A stretch of 64,000 bases of DNA. It comes from Bacteroidota bacterium. Its GTDB lineage: Bacteria > Bacteroidota > Bacteroidia > Bacteroidales > UBA4417. Below, in pieces: positions 46,345 through 56,737 of this stretch. The stretch lies in NCBI GenBank assembly GCA_013376995.1, contig JACAAZ010000009.1, forward strand, positions 62,001 through 126,000, given 5' to 3'. Position numbers and translations under genes: made by a program. The notes beneath the pieces are model-generated. The model saw only the letters and a program-made list of their open reading frames with translations. It ran no database searches and was not told where the DNA came from. Every line of letters starts with the position of its first letter. The stretch's first letter is position 1.

Positions 46345-49300
46345 TCAGGGTTTGATTACTTGTATTATACCGGTAGAATTATTATCCACGAGCGCCATAT
46401 CTGAAGAATCCACCTGGCCATCTCCATTAACATCAGTATCGAAATACCCGCGTAAAATAGCAGTACTGGCATTTTCAACCATTGCCATATCCGAACCATC
46501 TACAACTCCGTCCTGGTTAACATCCCCGCCATAAATCAGCGAATACAATCCAGTAACCCGCAAGTTGTTACCATAAGCTTGTGAAACTGAAGTAGTGAAA
46601 TCAAAATTTACAATACCGTTGCTGCTGAAATACAATGGATTTGCACTCCAGGTTTCAATGCTATTCCTGTGTCTCACAACAATATAATAAGAACCTTCAA
46701 CACTTTGAGGAATATTGGCAGTAATTGCTCCATCGGTACTCAAATTAAGGTTACTGAATGTATAGGCCAATGAAAATGGTGCTAATGATTCATGTAATTC
46801 AACATTAACCTTATCTGCAATGTTCCCGGTAAATTGATCACCGGCTTCTCCCCTGGCCTTATTCATTATGCCATTTCCAGAGTATAGTCCCTGGAGCAGG
46901 ACTTTAAGGTTCAAGGCCTTACCACTTTGCACGACCATGGTTAACAGGTTTGAACTTGCCGGGTTTCCCTGGGAACACAATGCGCTGGAAGTAAGAATAC
47001 AATTTACCTGATCGTTGTCAGCAGGAATATAGGCATACAAATCACTATTATCTCCAACAGGCAATCCGTTTACTTGCCACAAATAGGTTGGATTATTGCC
47101 GCCATTTTCCGGCACAGCCGAAAATGTCACAACATTCCCACTGGCAACAGGGTTAGAAGATGCAGAAATACTGATTCCTACCGCAGAAACAGGGTTAACA
47201 GCCAGTGTAATGGAGTTTGATTCGGCAGGGTTGCTACTTGCACAACTGACACTGGAGGTAAGGAAACATTTCACAACATCTGAATTTGCCGGTACATAGC
47301 TGTATGTTGAGGTCCCGCTAGCCACCTCAAGGCCATTGACTTGCCAGGCAAAAGAAGGAGTTTCGCCTCCATTAATTGGTGTTGCTATAAATGTAACCTC
47401 TGTTCCGGCGCATACTTCCGACGCAGATGCAGACACTCCAACGCTTACTACCTGCAGTGGGTTAACCTGCATGGAAATGGCATTGGAAATTGCAGGACTC
47501 CCATTGGAACAGATGATGCTGGATGAAAGCACACATCTTACGACATCCCCATCCGCGGGCATATAGGTAAAGCCCGAGCTTCCTGTTCCTGAATTTATTC
47601 CATTTACCTGCCATTGGTAAGCCGGAGTTGGACCTCCATTTACCGCGTTTGCTGTGAAGGTAACCATCGCTCCATCACACACCTGATTTGCTGATACTGT
47701 AATTCCAACACTTACCTCACTAACAGGGCTAACCTGCATTGCAATATAATTTGAAGATGCCGGGCTGCCATTGGCACATGAAATATTGGATGTGAGAATG
47801 CAGCTAACAACATCACCATTTAAAGGAATATAAGTAAAAGTAGAAGTTCCTGTTCCGGTGTTTGAGCCGTTAACCTGCCATTGGTAAGATGGTGATGTTC
47901 CCCCATTGATCGCTGCCGATGCAAAAGTCACTTCCGTGCCCGAACATACCTGGGTAGCGGTTGCTGAAATTCCAATGCTGACATCCTGCACAGGATTCAC
48001 ATGCATGGTTACAGCATTTGATATTGCCGGGTTTCCACTTGCGCAAGCCAGGTTTGATGTAAGGATACAGGTAACAATATCATTATCAATGGGTGTATAG
48101 CTGAAACTGCTGCTATTTGTTCCTGTGGCAACATTATTCACTTTCCACTGGTAGGATGGTGAAACCCCACCATTTACAGCCGTAGATGTGAATGTAATCA
48201 CAGTCCCGGCACACACCTGGTTATCGGATTCAACAATATTGATGCTGGCAGGAATAACAGGATTGACAGCAATTGTTGCCAAAGCTGAAGTTGCACAACT
48301 TCCCGGTGAAATACATCCTCCTTCTCCCCTCACATAATATGCAGTCGTTGATAAGGGAGATACCGTAATTGAGGTTCCGCTGCCGACAAAAGTACCCCCG
48401 CAGGAACCTGAATACCACAGCCAGTTGGTGGCGCTGTTGAGGTTACCAGATGAAATACTAAGAACTGTGCTCTCGCCGGCACAAATTGGATTCTTTGTCA
48501 CTGCTATTGTTGGCAGATCAGGATTCATGCAGGTTTCAGCAAGCTGGAATTCTCCGAGGCCAGATGAAGATAGCCCTGTTATTTGCGTGCTTGTGCTTGT
48601 CCTTGTACCTATTACCGGATAGCTCCAGACTGAAGCTGAATACCTGCCCGCAACAAGGCTGGCAGGCGTAGTGGATGCATCAAGGTCTCCAGCGGTAAAG
48701 TTAAATATAGCATTCAACGCTGAAAAAACAGCCCCTCCATTTGTAATAGACCAATACCTGTTAACAGACCTGTAAGGATTCAGCGATGAAGCCGAAACAC
48801 TCGGATGATCACCAGGCACCGTTTTGATTGTCAGAGAATTAGCAGAAGTAATACTACCAGTTGGGAAATTCAGGTTTACCGGGGCGTAAACCATGGCATC
48901 ACCTACTTCATAGGTTATATTGGATACTGCTGAGGCATTTGTCCAAATATACTTGGCGAGGTTTCCGTTTACATAGCCATTAGTTCGCGTCAGGCTTCCT
49001 CCGAAAACATAAACTGTATTGGTTCCTGTGGTCACAACTCCGTTAGTCAGGAAAATGTTATCAGCCCTGAATTGTTTCCCTGAAGCTGTGCACAGAATAC
49101 CAGAAGGGTTATCGATGGCAAGCTTCTTAAGCAGCGTGTTACTGCTGCCACCTACAAATTGTTGTACTGAACCGTTGAATTTAACAAGTGCCGTCGTGCC
49201 GGAATTGCTGTAGTCGAAGCCTCCATTGCAAACCCAGTTTCCTTTTACATCGAGTTCAGTACCGGATGCCATTTTTAAGGTAGCCCCGGACTGAATAGTA

Positions 49301-52300
49301 ATATCCTTACAGTTGGCTATTGTTACACTGCTGATATACGGCATATTTGTTACTCCGGTAGGGATCAATACATTCGTTGTGGCAGATGGGATAGCATTGC
49401 TGCACCAGTTGGATGCAGTATGCCAGTCGGTATTTGTTGTCCCTGTCCAGAAACCCTGACAATCTGTAACCTGAACATCATCAATTGCCCAGTAGTATTC
49501 CCAGCTGCCTGTATAATTCCATTTAAATTTTACCTGCGACTGGCCTCCAGCAGCATTGATAACAAATACAGCTGATGCAGGATTGGCAGTAGTTGATGTA
49601 TAGGTTTGCAGTAATACCCAGGTGCTTCCATTGTCAATTGAATAATATACTTTGCCGGCACTATTGGAATATTGCATGAAATAGTGATTAAACTGCAGTA
49701 CAACTGAAGAATAGCCGGAACAATTTATAGTTGGAGTTATCAGGTCGGAATTTTGTGTGTTTCCACTACCATATCCATCGCTGTTCAGGTATGCATAACT
49801 TCCATTTAAAGTTGGACCTGAGATGGTTCCAAATTTCCATACTTGTCCATTGCCAACATAATCTTTGATCTTCCAGCAACCTGGAAGCGAGGTAGTACTG
49901 AAGTTCTCAACGAAAGGAAGGCTGAATGGATTGCAATCTGTGGTCTCATTGGTGCTTACCCCGGCAGAATATTGATTGCTGCCATTAACTGACCAGATTT
50001 TGTAATAATAAGTTGTTGCAGGCGACAATAACGAATGATTGAAAGAACTGGCATTCCCGTTGAAGATGATCAGACCACCTCCTGCAAGGGTATTTCCTGC
50101 GGTATATATTGTACCATCCATAGGAGAGCCAAATACAGGTGAAGCAGACACAGCAACCATCACATTGTCGTCATTCACATTTTTGGTCCAGGTAAGGTTG
50201 ATTTGGGTAGGGCCTGCAGATGAAGCTATAAGATTTGAAGGATCAATCACGTTTACATTGATAAGGTCACTTTGCCAAAGTCCGCGTCCATATGTGGCAG
50301 CTTTAATCTTAGAATTGGCAGGAGTGGCATCATAATAGATCTCCATTTCCCTGACATCAACTGGTGGCAACCCATTGCTAAACAATACCCAATAAGGCAT
50401 TGCTGAATTCTTAAACCATACCCCTGTTTGATTTCCGATATAGATGCCTTCATTTGTGTTCTTATCATATACCAGGCAGTTAATAAATAATGAAGGAAGA
50501 TTGCCTGAAATATCAGTCCAACTGGCTCCTTTATCAATTGACTTGTAAATTTTATAGCCTGCAGTGGCATATACAATATTGGCATCTGTAGGATGGGCTT
50601 TGACATCTGTAGGCGTACTTCCACCGGGCAAAGCACATGAAGTCCATGTAACAGAAGCTGCTGCTGCGGTTGCATTATCCGATCTTTTCATAGCCCCGGA
50701 CCTGACAACATACAGAACATTAACATCTGCAGCAGACTGTTCAAGCACTTTGCAGACCGAGGTTTCACCACTTGAAATAGCTGTCCAGCTAACAGAAGAG
50801 GAAGGTGTTGCTTTTACATTATCGCAACGGAATACGTTTTCATATCCTGCGAACATAATGCTGGGATTTGTTCTATGCAGCATATAAGGTGTAACCCAGG
50901 ATCCTGATTCGTCGATGCTGATTCCATTGGTCCCGGTAGAAGCAATATTTGAATAGGAACCTGTCGGCCCCCCGCTGGAACGGCTTATAGCCCCCTGAAC
51001 ATAAGTATTGTAGCAATAATTTGTATTGCTATAATCAATAAGGCACTCCGTTCCATCACCTCCTCTTGTAGTATAAAATGAACTTGAATTCAGGGTTGCA
51101 GCAGATCCATTATCCTGGAATCCAACCAGGGTATAATTCGGGTTCGTTGCGCTTTGGCCCAATTTATAAACCTGGGAAATAGAAAGCCCACCTGAAATTT
51201 GTGTCCAATTGGTTCCTCCATTGCTGGTCCAGTAGATTCCACCGTCACAGCCAACGTAAAGTTTACCATTAAGTGGCGACCAACCATAACAATGCTGATC
51301 TGCATGAACGGAAGCTGCACACGAGGTTCCATAAGAATTCCCAACCCAATGACTGGTTATTGTCCAGGTAACACCTCCATTTGAGCTCTTCCAGTTGTTA
51401 ATGCTTCCAACGTAGACAATATTGGCGTTATTGGGATCAACAGTAACGCAAAGATCATAAGTGGATTGAGTACTTGTTCCACTGCCATCGCAGGAATAGT
51501 CAAAGATGTTAGGACTGGAAGACTGTATTGTAAAATTCTGCCCGTTGTCTGTCGAACGAAGTATTCCACCAAATGTATTGTCTGTAGATTTGATCTGAAC
51601 AAGATAAACATAAGATGAATTTGCTGGCGTAATACCGATTACCATCCTTGAACCGGCAGATGGGACTCCATTTGCAGCAGATATTTGTGTCCAGCTTTCT
51701 CCGGTATTGGATGACCGATAAAATCTCCCGCCTTCAGTAGCATAGACTACTGTTGGGTCTCCGGAATTGAACTTAATGTCTTTATAGTTACTTGTGTTCG
51801 ATGATTTCAGGACCCAGGTAGAGCCGCCATCAGTGGTCTTGTAAATGCCTGCACTGGTGGCTGCAATAATAGTGTTAGGATCAGATGGATGCATGACCAT
51901 TGCACCAACAACAACATTTCCCATGGTATTGCTTAACTGGTTCCAGGAAGTCCCTCCATCTATACTTTTAAAAACCCCAATTCCAGGAGCATCACCGGCA
52001 TCACGATCACCTGTTCCAATATAGATTATATTAGGATTAACAGGATTAACCAGTATGGATGACACGCCTAATTTGGGCAGGTTAGATGCCAGATTGGTCC
52101 ATGTAGTGCCTGCATCAGTAGTTTTCCAGAATCCTCCGGAAGGAGCACCAATATAAATCGTATTGGCATCAGTTGGATGAAAAGCAATGGCATTAATTCG
52201 CCCCATCCCTGTAGGCTGACCCGTGTTATTCACTGGGTAAGCAATCGGGCCCTGTAAAGCCCAGTTTCCTGAAGTAGAAGTAGAAGCATCAATCTCACTC

Positions 52301-52674
52301 ATGTACTTTTCATACTGATCTTTTACAAAACCGAAAGACTGCAGCTTACCATCCGGAAGTACGCGAGATTCGTTGATATACTCCCATCTTTTGAAAATAT
52401 AGTATCCATTACCTTCATATAACTCATTTTCACCTGCTTCTTCCTCATCCCTTTCAGATTTTCTTTCTTCTACAACCTGATGATTGTTCCAATAGCTATA
52501 AAAGGCGTTTTGCACATCCTGGAATTTTGAATTTGGATCTTGCATGAGATCATACCAGTGATATTTTGTTTCAGTCTTACCAGCTAGTGCATTTACCTGT
52601 GCTTGGATATGCTGAATGAAGAAAGTGGCTAAAAACAGTAAAGTAAAGGGCAGGATGAGTCGGTTGGCTTTCAT
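46345..52674 (-). CDS. Giant secreted Asp-box propeller protein with Ig-like repeats and dockerin-like C-terminus
   Basis: 2109 residues from the ATG at 52674, giving a clean signal peptide (MKANRLILPF... to HIQAQ); an ATG at 52701 is the alternative. About 140-800 is a sortilin/Asp-box (BNR) beta-propeller with about eight motifs such as KTTDAGTTW, KSIDGGTSW and KSSNGGVTW. A Fn3 domain (about 808-907), a MAM-like jelly roll, a long beta region (to about 1475), five Ig/PKD-like repeats of about 88 residues (1476-1915, each with YQW.VN and C.LTS.(L/I)(A/S)C) and the common C-terminal module (about 1920-2109) follow. The calcium loops are DVNQDGVVDGSD and DVNGDGQVDSSD. It has neither the W-x-N-L-Q nor the CBM-like domain. 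It lies downstream of a regulator and hybrid kinase on the same strand, facing the other four giants. Confidence 0.85.
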   Translation of the reverse strand: MKANRLILPFTLLFLATFFIQHIQAQVNALAGKTETKYHWYDLMQDPNSKFQDVQNAFYSYWNNHQVVEERKSERDEEEAGENELYEGNGYYIFKRWEYINESRVLPDGKLQSFGFVKDQYEKYMSEIDASTSTSGNWALQGPIAYPVNNTGQPTGMGRINAIAFHPTDANTIYIGAPSGGFWKTTDAGTTWTNLASNLPKLGVSSILVNPVNPNIIYIGTGDRDAGDAPGIGVFKSIDGGTSWNQLSNTMGNVVVGAMVMHPSDPNTIIAATSAGIYKTTDGGSTWVLKSSNTSNYKDIKFNSGDPTVVYATEGGRFYRSSNTGESWTQISAANGVPSAGSRMVIGITPANSSYVYLVQIKSTDNTFGGILRSTDNGQNFTIQSSSPNIFDYSCDGSGTSTQSTYDLCVTVDPNNANIVYVGSINNWKSSNGGVTWTITSHWVGNSYGTSCAASVHADQHCYGWSPLNGKLYVGCDGGIYWTSNGGTNWTQISGGLSISQVYKLGQSATNPNYTLVGFQDNGSAATLNSSSFYTTRGGDGTECLIDYSNTNYCYNTYVQGAISRSSGGPTGSYSNIASTGTNGISIDESGSWVTPYMLHRTNPSIMFAGYENVFRCDNVKATPSSSVSWTAISSGETSVCKVLEQSAADVNVLYVVRSGAMKRSDNATAAAASVTWTSCALPGGSTPTDVKAHPTDANIVYATAGYKIYKSIDKGASWTDISGNLPSLFINCLVYDKNTNEGIYIGNQTGVWFKNSAMPYWVLFSNGLPPVDVREMEIYYDATPANSKIKAATYGRGLWQSDLINVNVIDPSNLIASSAGPTQINLTWTKNVNDDNVMVAVSASPVFGSPMDGTIYTAGNTLAGGGLIIFNGNASSFNHSLLSPATTYYYKIWSVNGSNQYSAGVSTNETTDCNPFSLPFVENFSTTSLPGCWKIKDYVGNGQVWKFGTISGPTLNGSYAYLNSDGYGSGNTQNSDLITPTINCSGYSSVVLQFNHYFMQYSNSAGKVYYSIDNGSTWVLLQTYTSTTANPASAVFVINAAGGQSQVKFKWNYTGSWEYYWAIDDVQVTDCQGFWTGTTNTDWHTASNWCSNAIPSATTNVLIPTGVTNMPYISSVTIANCKDITIQSGATLKMASGTELDVKGNWVCNGGFDYSNSGTTALVKFNGSVQQFVGGSSNTLLKKLAIDNPSGILCTASGKQFRADNIFLTNGVVTTGTNTVYVFGGSLTRTNGYVNGNLAKYIWTNASAVSNITYEVGDAMVYAPVNLNFPTGSITSANSLTIKTVPGDHPSVSASSLNPYRSVNRYWSITNGGAVFSALNAIFNFTAGDLDASTTPASLVAGRYSASVWSYPVIGTRTSTSTQITGLSSSGLGEFQLAETCMNPDLPTIAVTKNPICAGESTVLSISSGNLNSATNWLWYSGSCGGTFVGSGTSITVSPLSTTAYYVRGEGGCISPGSCATSALATIAVNPVIPASINIVESDNQVCAGTVITFTSTAVNGGVSPSYQWKVNNVATGTNSSSFSYTPIDNDIVTCILTSNLACASGNPAISNAVTMHVNPVQDVSIGISATATQVCSGTEVTFASAAINGGTSPSYQWQVNGSNTGTGTSTFTYIPLNGDVVSCILTSNISCANGSPASSNYIAMQVSPVSEVSVGITVSANQVCDGAMVTFTANAVNGGPTPAYQWQVNGINSGTGSSGFTYMPADGDVVRCVLSSSIICSNGSPAISNAISMQVNPLQVVSVGVSASASEVCAGTEVTFIATPINGGETPSFAWQVNGLEVASGTSTYSYVPANSDVVKCFLTSSVSCASSNPAESNSITLAVNPVSAVGISISASSNPVASGNVVTFSAVPENGGNNPTYLWQVNGLPVGDNSDLYAYIPADNDQVNCILTSSALCSQGNPASSNLLTMVVQSGKALNLKVLLQGLYSGNGIMNKARGEAGDQFTGNIADKVNVELHESLAPFSLAYTFSNLNLSTDGAITANIPQSVEGSYYIVVRHRNSIETWSANPLYFSSNGIVNFDFTTSVSQAYGNNLRVTGLYSLIYGGDVNQDGVVDGSDMAMVENASTAILRGYFDTDVNGDGQVDSSDMALVDNNSTGIIQVIKP
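46930..48250 (-). repeat. Five tandem Ig/PKD-like repeats (about 264 bp each)
   Basis: Each unit encodes VSVGI.(A/V)SA..VC.G, then TF.A.(A/P).NGG..P.YQWQVNG and C.LTSS..C..G.PA.SN. The last unit has lost its first Cys (NPVASG), so its disulfide is likely absent. DNA similarity is moderate, so the duplication is not very recent. Confidence 0.75.
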
Positions 52675-52831
52675 AAATAAGATGGTCTTGAAAGATTTCA
52701 TAATTAAAAGAAAAGAGTACATTATTACTTCATGAAATGCAGAAGTAATCAATGGCTGGAACCAGGAATCAAAATTATCAAAGTAATGATAATTTCAGAA
52801 AAAGCAGAGTGCGGACAAATTGCGGACAAAA

Positions 52832-54520
52832 TCAGAGGAATCGCCTTATTACCTCCTGAAGATGATTAGGATCGATTGGTTTTATGAGATAATCGTCACA
52901 ACCAGCTTCCAGTGCTTTCTCTTTATCACCTGTCATCGCAAATGCAGTTTGGGCAATAATTGGAATTTCCGGGTAAAGTCTTTTGATTGCACTGGTAGCA
53001 TCGTACCCATTCATAAAGGGCAATTTTATGTCCATCAGGATCAATTGGACATAGGGATTATCTTTCATAAAATCGATCGCCTGCCTTCCATCTGTCACAT
53101 GATGGACGTTCAGGTTCATAAGCTTCAAAATCTCATCGATTAAAAGGAAGCTCGCCAAGTCATCCTCTACAACAAGGATAACTTTCCCGGAATGTTTGTT
53201 AATGAATACTGGCGGGATATCTTGTTTCTCAGCAATTACGAAATCAAAAGGAATTTCAGAAATAGGAATTGAAAAGAAGAAACTGCTCCCCTGCCCAAGA
53301 GTGCTGGTTAGCCATATCTTGCCTTTGAGCATTTCGACGATCTTCTGAGTTATTGCCAATCCAATCCCGGTGCCATCAGTATTCAGGCCTTCATAATTGA
53401 ACCGGGTGAACCGATTAAAAATTGCATGCTGATCTTCTTCAGGTATCCCGGTTCCTGTATCAACTACAGAAAATATTAACTGGCTGTCTATCTTGCTGCA
53501 ACTGAATGTAATCAATCCTTTTGATGTGAACTTGACAGCATTTCGGATCAGGTTGATCAGTACCTGTCTTAACCGCAATTGATCTGAATAAATTACCAGG
53601 CTTTCATCCGTCAGAAAGTAATTCAAATCAACTTCCGCCTTTCCCCTCTTCTTCATTTCAAGTGAGGTTACGGCTTTAATTTCATCAAACAAATCCCTGG
53701 CTCTGAAAGCCGAAAAACTCACACCCATTTCCCCTGCTTCAATCCTCGAAAGATCAATCAGGTCATTAACGAGGTTCATAAGGCTCGAACTGCTTGATTG
53801 AATAATACGGATATACTCTTCGCGTTTCGCTGGATTAAGATCCTTATCCAATAACCCTGAAAAACCTATAATTGAATTAACAGGAGTCCTAATTTCATGA
53901 GACATATTAGCCAGGAAAGCGGACTTAAGTTTATCTGATCTGATAGCCTTCTCTTTCTGAAATATAAAATCCTTCTTAATCCTTGACAAAATGAAGATCA
54001 TCAACAATGAATACAATAGAAAGCTAAGGTAAATATCTAGTGATCGAATAGAATTATCCGGGTAACTAAGAAGTTTAGCAATAGTGTGCTTCTCAATTAA
54101 AAAAAGTATGGCAATATTTAGAAAGTACGTGAATAGCATTATAATAAGCGCTCTTCCCTCCCAAACCCAGATAACCAGGGCTCCAAACGCAAAAATAAAA
54201 TAGAGGACAGGACCAAATGACAGAAATTTGGAATACCAGGTTAAATCGAGTAAGATCAAACCTACAACTGTCACAATGACCTTAGGAATGAATAAGTAAT
54301 TAGAGAACCTGATCAGGAAATAAATGCCGAACAAGATAATACTGCTACCTCCGGCAAAATAAACTGGTAAAATAGCTAGATTCAAAATCAAATGAAAGAG
54401 GCAGAGCATCAGAAGGAATATAGCAGCAACAAAACAGGTCATAGTCATGAAATACCTGTCCTGCTCTACTTCAGTTTTATTTCCAAGGATTGATGAGATA
54501 ACCAAATTGATTCTTTTCAT
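52832..54520 (-). CDS. Hybrid sensor histidine kinase/response regulator
   Basis: 562 residues. About seven hydrophobic helices fill residues 25-185, with no large extracytoplasmic sensor domain. HisKA carries the phospho-accepting His208 in MSHEIRTP; HATPase_c shows NLIRNAVKF (N box), DTGTGIP (G1) and [11 protein letters not shown] (G2). A C-terminal receiver (about 440-562) carries Asp497 in LMDIKLP and the conserved Lys in DDYLIKP. There is no DNA-binding output domain, so the phosphate probably passes to another protein. It starts 51 nt after the TPR-HTH gene and is followed after about 150 nt by the fifth giant gene, so control of that protein is plausible but unproven. Confidence 0.93.
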   Translation of the reverse strand: MKRINLVISSILGNKTEVEQDRYFMTMTCFVAAIFLLMLCLFHLILNLAILPVYFAGGSSIILFGIYFLIRFSNYLFIPKVIVTVVGLILLDLTWYSKFLSFGPVLYFIFAFGALVIWVWEGRALIIMLFTYFLNIAILFLIEKHTIAKLLSYPDNSIRSLDIYLSFLLYSLLMIFILSRIKKDFIFQKEKAIRSDKLKSAFLANMSHEIRTPVNSIIGFSGLLDKDLNPAKREEYIRIIQSSSSSLMNLVNDLIDLSRIEAGEMGVSFSAFRARDLFDEIKAVTSLEMKKRGKAEVDLNYFLTDESLVIYSDQLRLRQVLINLIRNAVKFTSKGLITFSCSKIDSQLIFSVVDTGTGIPEEDQHAIFNRFTRFNYEGLNTDGTGIGLAITQKIVEMLKGKIWLTSTLGQGSSFFFSIPISEIPFDFVIAEKQDIPPVFINKHSGKVILVVEDDLASFLLIDEILKLMNLNVHHVTDGRQAIDFMKDNPYVQLILMDIKLPFMNGYDATSAIKRLYPEIPIIAQTAFAMTGDKEKALEAGCDDYLIKPIDPNHLQEVIRRFL

Positions 54521-54571
54521 GATTTTACTTTTTTGAAATCTGGTGAAGACATTATTATTCTCACCATAGGC

Positions 54572-56383
54572 TTAGAACCGGCTGATATAATCCTCAAGGG
54601 AACTTTCCGATGGCAGGTTCATCTTTTTTCTTATCCTGTACCTTGTTTTCCGGATAGCTTCCTGGGTCACATTCAGAATGTTTGCAATCTGACTTCCGGA
54701 TAGATTTACTTTAAGGTAAGCGCAGAATTTCAATTCTGTTTTGGTCAATTCAGGATGAATGTTCTTAAGATTTGGGAAGAAGCCCTGGTGGATCATCGAG
54801 AATCGCTGATTAAACAGGTCAGATTCATCAAAATTTGCAGACTGCAGTTTGATACTGCTGATAAGCTTGTTAAGGGTTACACCGGAGACTGGTTCATTCC
54901 TATGACCTGTTAAGTCTTTAAGCTTTGTAGAATTAAGGTTCAACAATTCATTCTTCTGTTCAATCCCAATTGCAATACTCGTAAGTTCTCGTTCTTTTAC
55001 CTTCAACTCCTCTTCAATCTTCTCAATTTTCAGCTTGTTAATCTCCTCAGTTTTCTGAAACCGATCTATCTCCATTTCATTGAGCAACAACCTATTACTA
55101 TACAACACTTTATCTTTTCTGTGATTCCGCCTCTGGAGCACCAGGATAAGTGTGATGAGGCCAATTACAGAGGCTGATACTAATAATAACCCAATGTAAA
55201 GATAGCGTTCCTTTTTTGCTGAATGTAAAGCTAATCCTTGTAATTCAATAAGGGTGGACTTTTTATCATTTTGGTACTGAAGTTCTGTTGACTCCTTACT
55301 ATGCCTTATTTTACGTTGATAAACAGAATCCTGTAATATTAATGATTGATTGTACCGCTTAATTGCATCTGAGGTATTGCCAGTCAAGGTATCCACCCTG
55401 ATCAGGAATGATATTGCCTGCAGTTGGGTTTCCACATCGTCTGTAAGCTTGGAATACTCAATACTCTTTGCCAGGTAAATCCTGGCAGAATCAAGTTGCC
55501 TGTCTTTGATCTTGAGCTCACCGGTGTTTCCATATATTGTTGATAGCAATGCAGTATCACCGGTTTGCTCCGCAACTTTCGCAGCAGTTCTTAAATAATA
55601 GTAGGAAGAATCAATTTGATTTAACTCCTGGTGTAACGAAGCCAGGTTATAATAGATCACCGGAAGATTTACCATCTCTTTCGACGATTTCAACTCAGGT
55701 ATCACATAACTATAAATCTTCTTCGCTTCATTGACTTTCCCATGGGTTTGATATAAATAAGCAAGGTTGCCAAGGTTCTCCAGCTTATTCAATTTATTAT
55801 TCAACTTCTCATTCAAAGCAACCGCCTTTTTTAGGTATGCAACACCTGTATCATACTGTTCTGATTGCCCCTTGTAAAACCCAAGGATGTTATAAACCTT
55901 GGCAATTCCATTACTATCGCCAATTCCTTCACTAATGGCCAAACTTTTATAATACAGTTGTAATGCTAAATGCGAATCATCGGTTGCCAGGTGGACCGAG
56001 CCTATTCTTTCAATGCAACATGATTGAAGCTCCTTATCACCAATTGTTTCAGCGATTTTGAGTGCTTCAGAAAATTTATTAAGTGCTGAGCTATAAGTGT
56101 TCTTGTAGTAAGCTATATTCCCCAACTGAAACAAAACATTGGCCATTCCATTTTCGTACCCTGATCTCCTTGAGAGTTCACCCGCTTCATTTAAGGATTT
56201 TATAAGACTATCATTAGAAACCGAGGGATCGTCCTTTAAATTCCGCAATATGGTATTAATGCGCATGGTATCATTAGAATAGGATTTACGATTCTCAGTT
56301 AAATCCTTGTTATGCTCGTTATTACGGGTACATGAAAACAGCAGAATACAAAGAGTCAGAAGAGAAAATAATGCTTTTTTCAT
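54572..56383 (-). CDS. TPR lipoprotein-type membrane regulator with LuxR-type HTH
   Basis: 603 residues. The N-terminal MKKALFSLLTLCILLFSC is a lipoprotein signal (lipobox LLFSC). Tetratricopeptide repeats (about 60-330) are followed by one transmembrane helix (about 395-420), a coiled coil (about 425-500) and a C-terminal HTH (LTKTELKFCAYLKVNLSGSQIANILNV). It is the same layout as the regulator at 20476-22209, although this one carries a lipobox while the other has an ordinary signal peptide. It is first in a probable three-gene unit with the hybrid kinase and the fifth giant gene. It is divergent from the delta-60 repeat gene. Ligand and targets are unknown. Confidence 0.88.
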   Translation of the reverse strand: MKKALFSLLTLCILLFSCTRNNEHNKDLTENRKSYSNDTMRINTILRNLKDDPSVSNDSLIKSLNEAGELSRRSGYENGMANVLFQLGNIAYYKNTYSSALNKFSEALKIAETIGDKELQSCCIERIGSVHLATDDSHLALQLYYKSLAISEGIGDSNGIAKVYNILGFYKGQSEQYDTGVAYLKKAVALNEKLNNKLNKLENLGNLAYLYQTHGKVNEAKKIYSYVIPELKSSKEMVNLPVIYYNLASLHQELNQIDSSYYYLRTAAKVAEQTGDTALLSTIYGNTGELKIKDRQLDSARIYLAKSIEYSKLTDDVETQLQAISFLIRVDTLTGNTSDAIKRYNQSLILQDSVYQRKIRHSKESTELQYQNDKKSTLIELQGLALHSAKKERYLYIGLLLVSASVIGLITLILVLQRRNHRKDKVLYSNRLLLNEMEIDRFQKTEEINKLKIEKIEEELKVKERELTSIAIGIEQKNELLNLNSTKLKDLTGHRNEPVSGVTLNKLISSIKLQSANFDESDLFNQRFSMIHQGFFPNLKNIHPELTKTELKFCAYLKVNLSGSQIANILNVTQEAIRKTRYRIRKKMNLPSESSLEDYISRF

Positions 56384-56737
56384 TGCTGTTTGAAAGCAGA
56401 TTAGCAGTTTGGTTTGTGAATAATGATACCTCCGGAATTCAATATTCCTTTGAAAACAAGAAGTTCACTTAAAACTTAATAGTTTTGATTCTTGTAATTG
56501 AAAGAACCCTGATTGTGTTATAAGGATGTAAATATCGAAACTTTTAACATAAGTTAGTCATTAAAATTAGACATCAAACAGTCCCAAAGTAATTGTTGAG
56601 ATCGTTTTGAGTTTATTAATTAAAAAACCTTATACTAGCAACCTCTTAAACGCTACTCTGTTTATATGATAATAGTTGCAAATGGCTCTCGAATAACAGA
56701 AATCCATTTCTTTACTCAATAATAAAACTGATCCATT
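56384..56737. other. Divergent intergenic region
   Basis: AT-rich, with no TAnnTTTG match at a useful position on either strand and no repeat or gene recognised. It should contain the promoters of both flanking genes. Confidence 0.4.
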
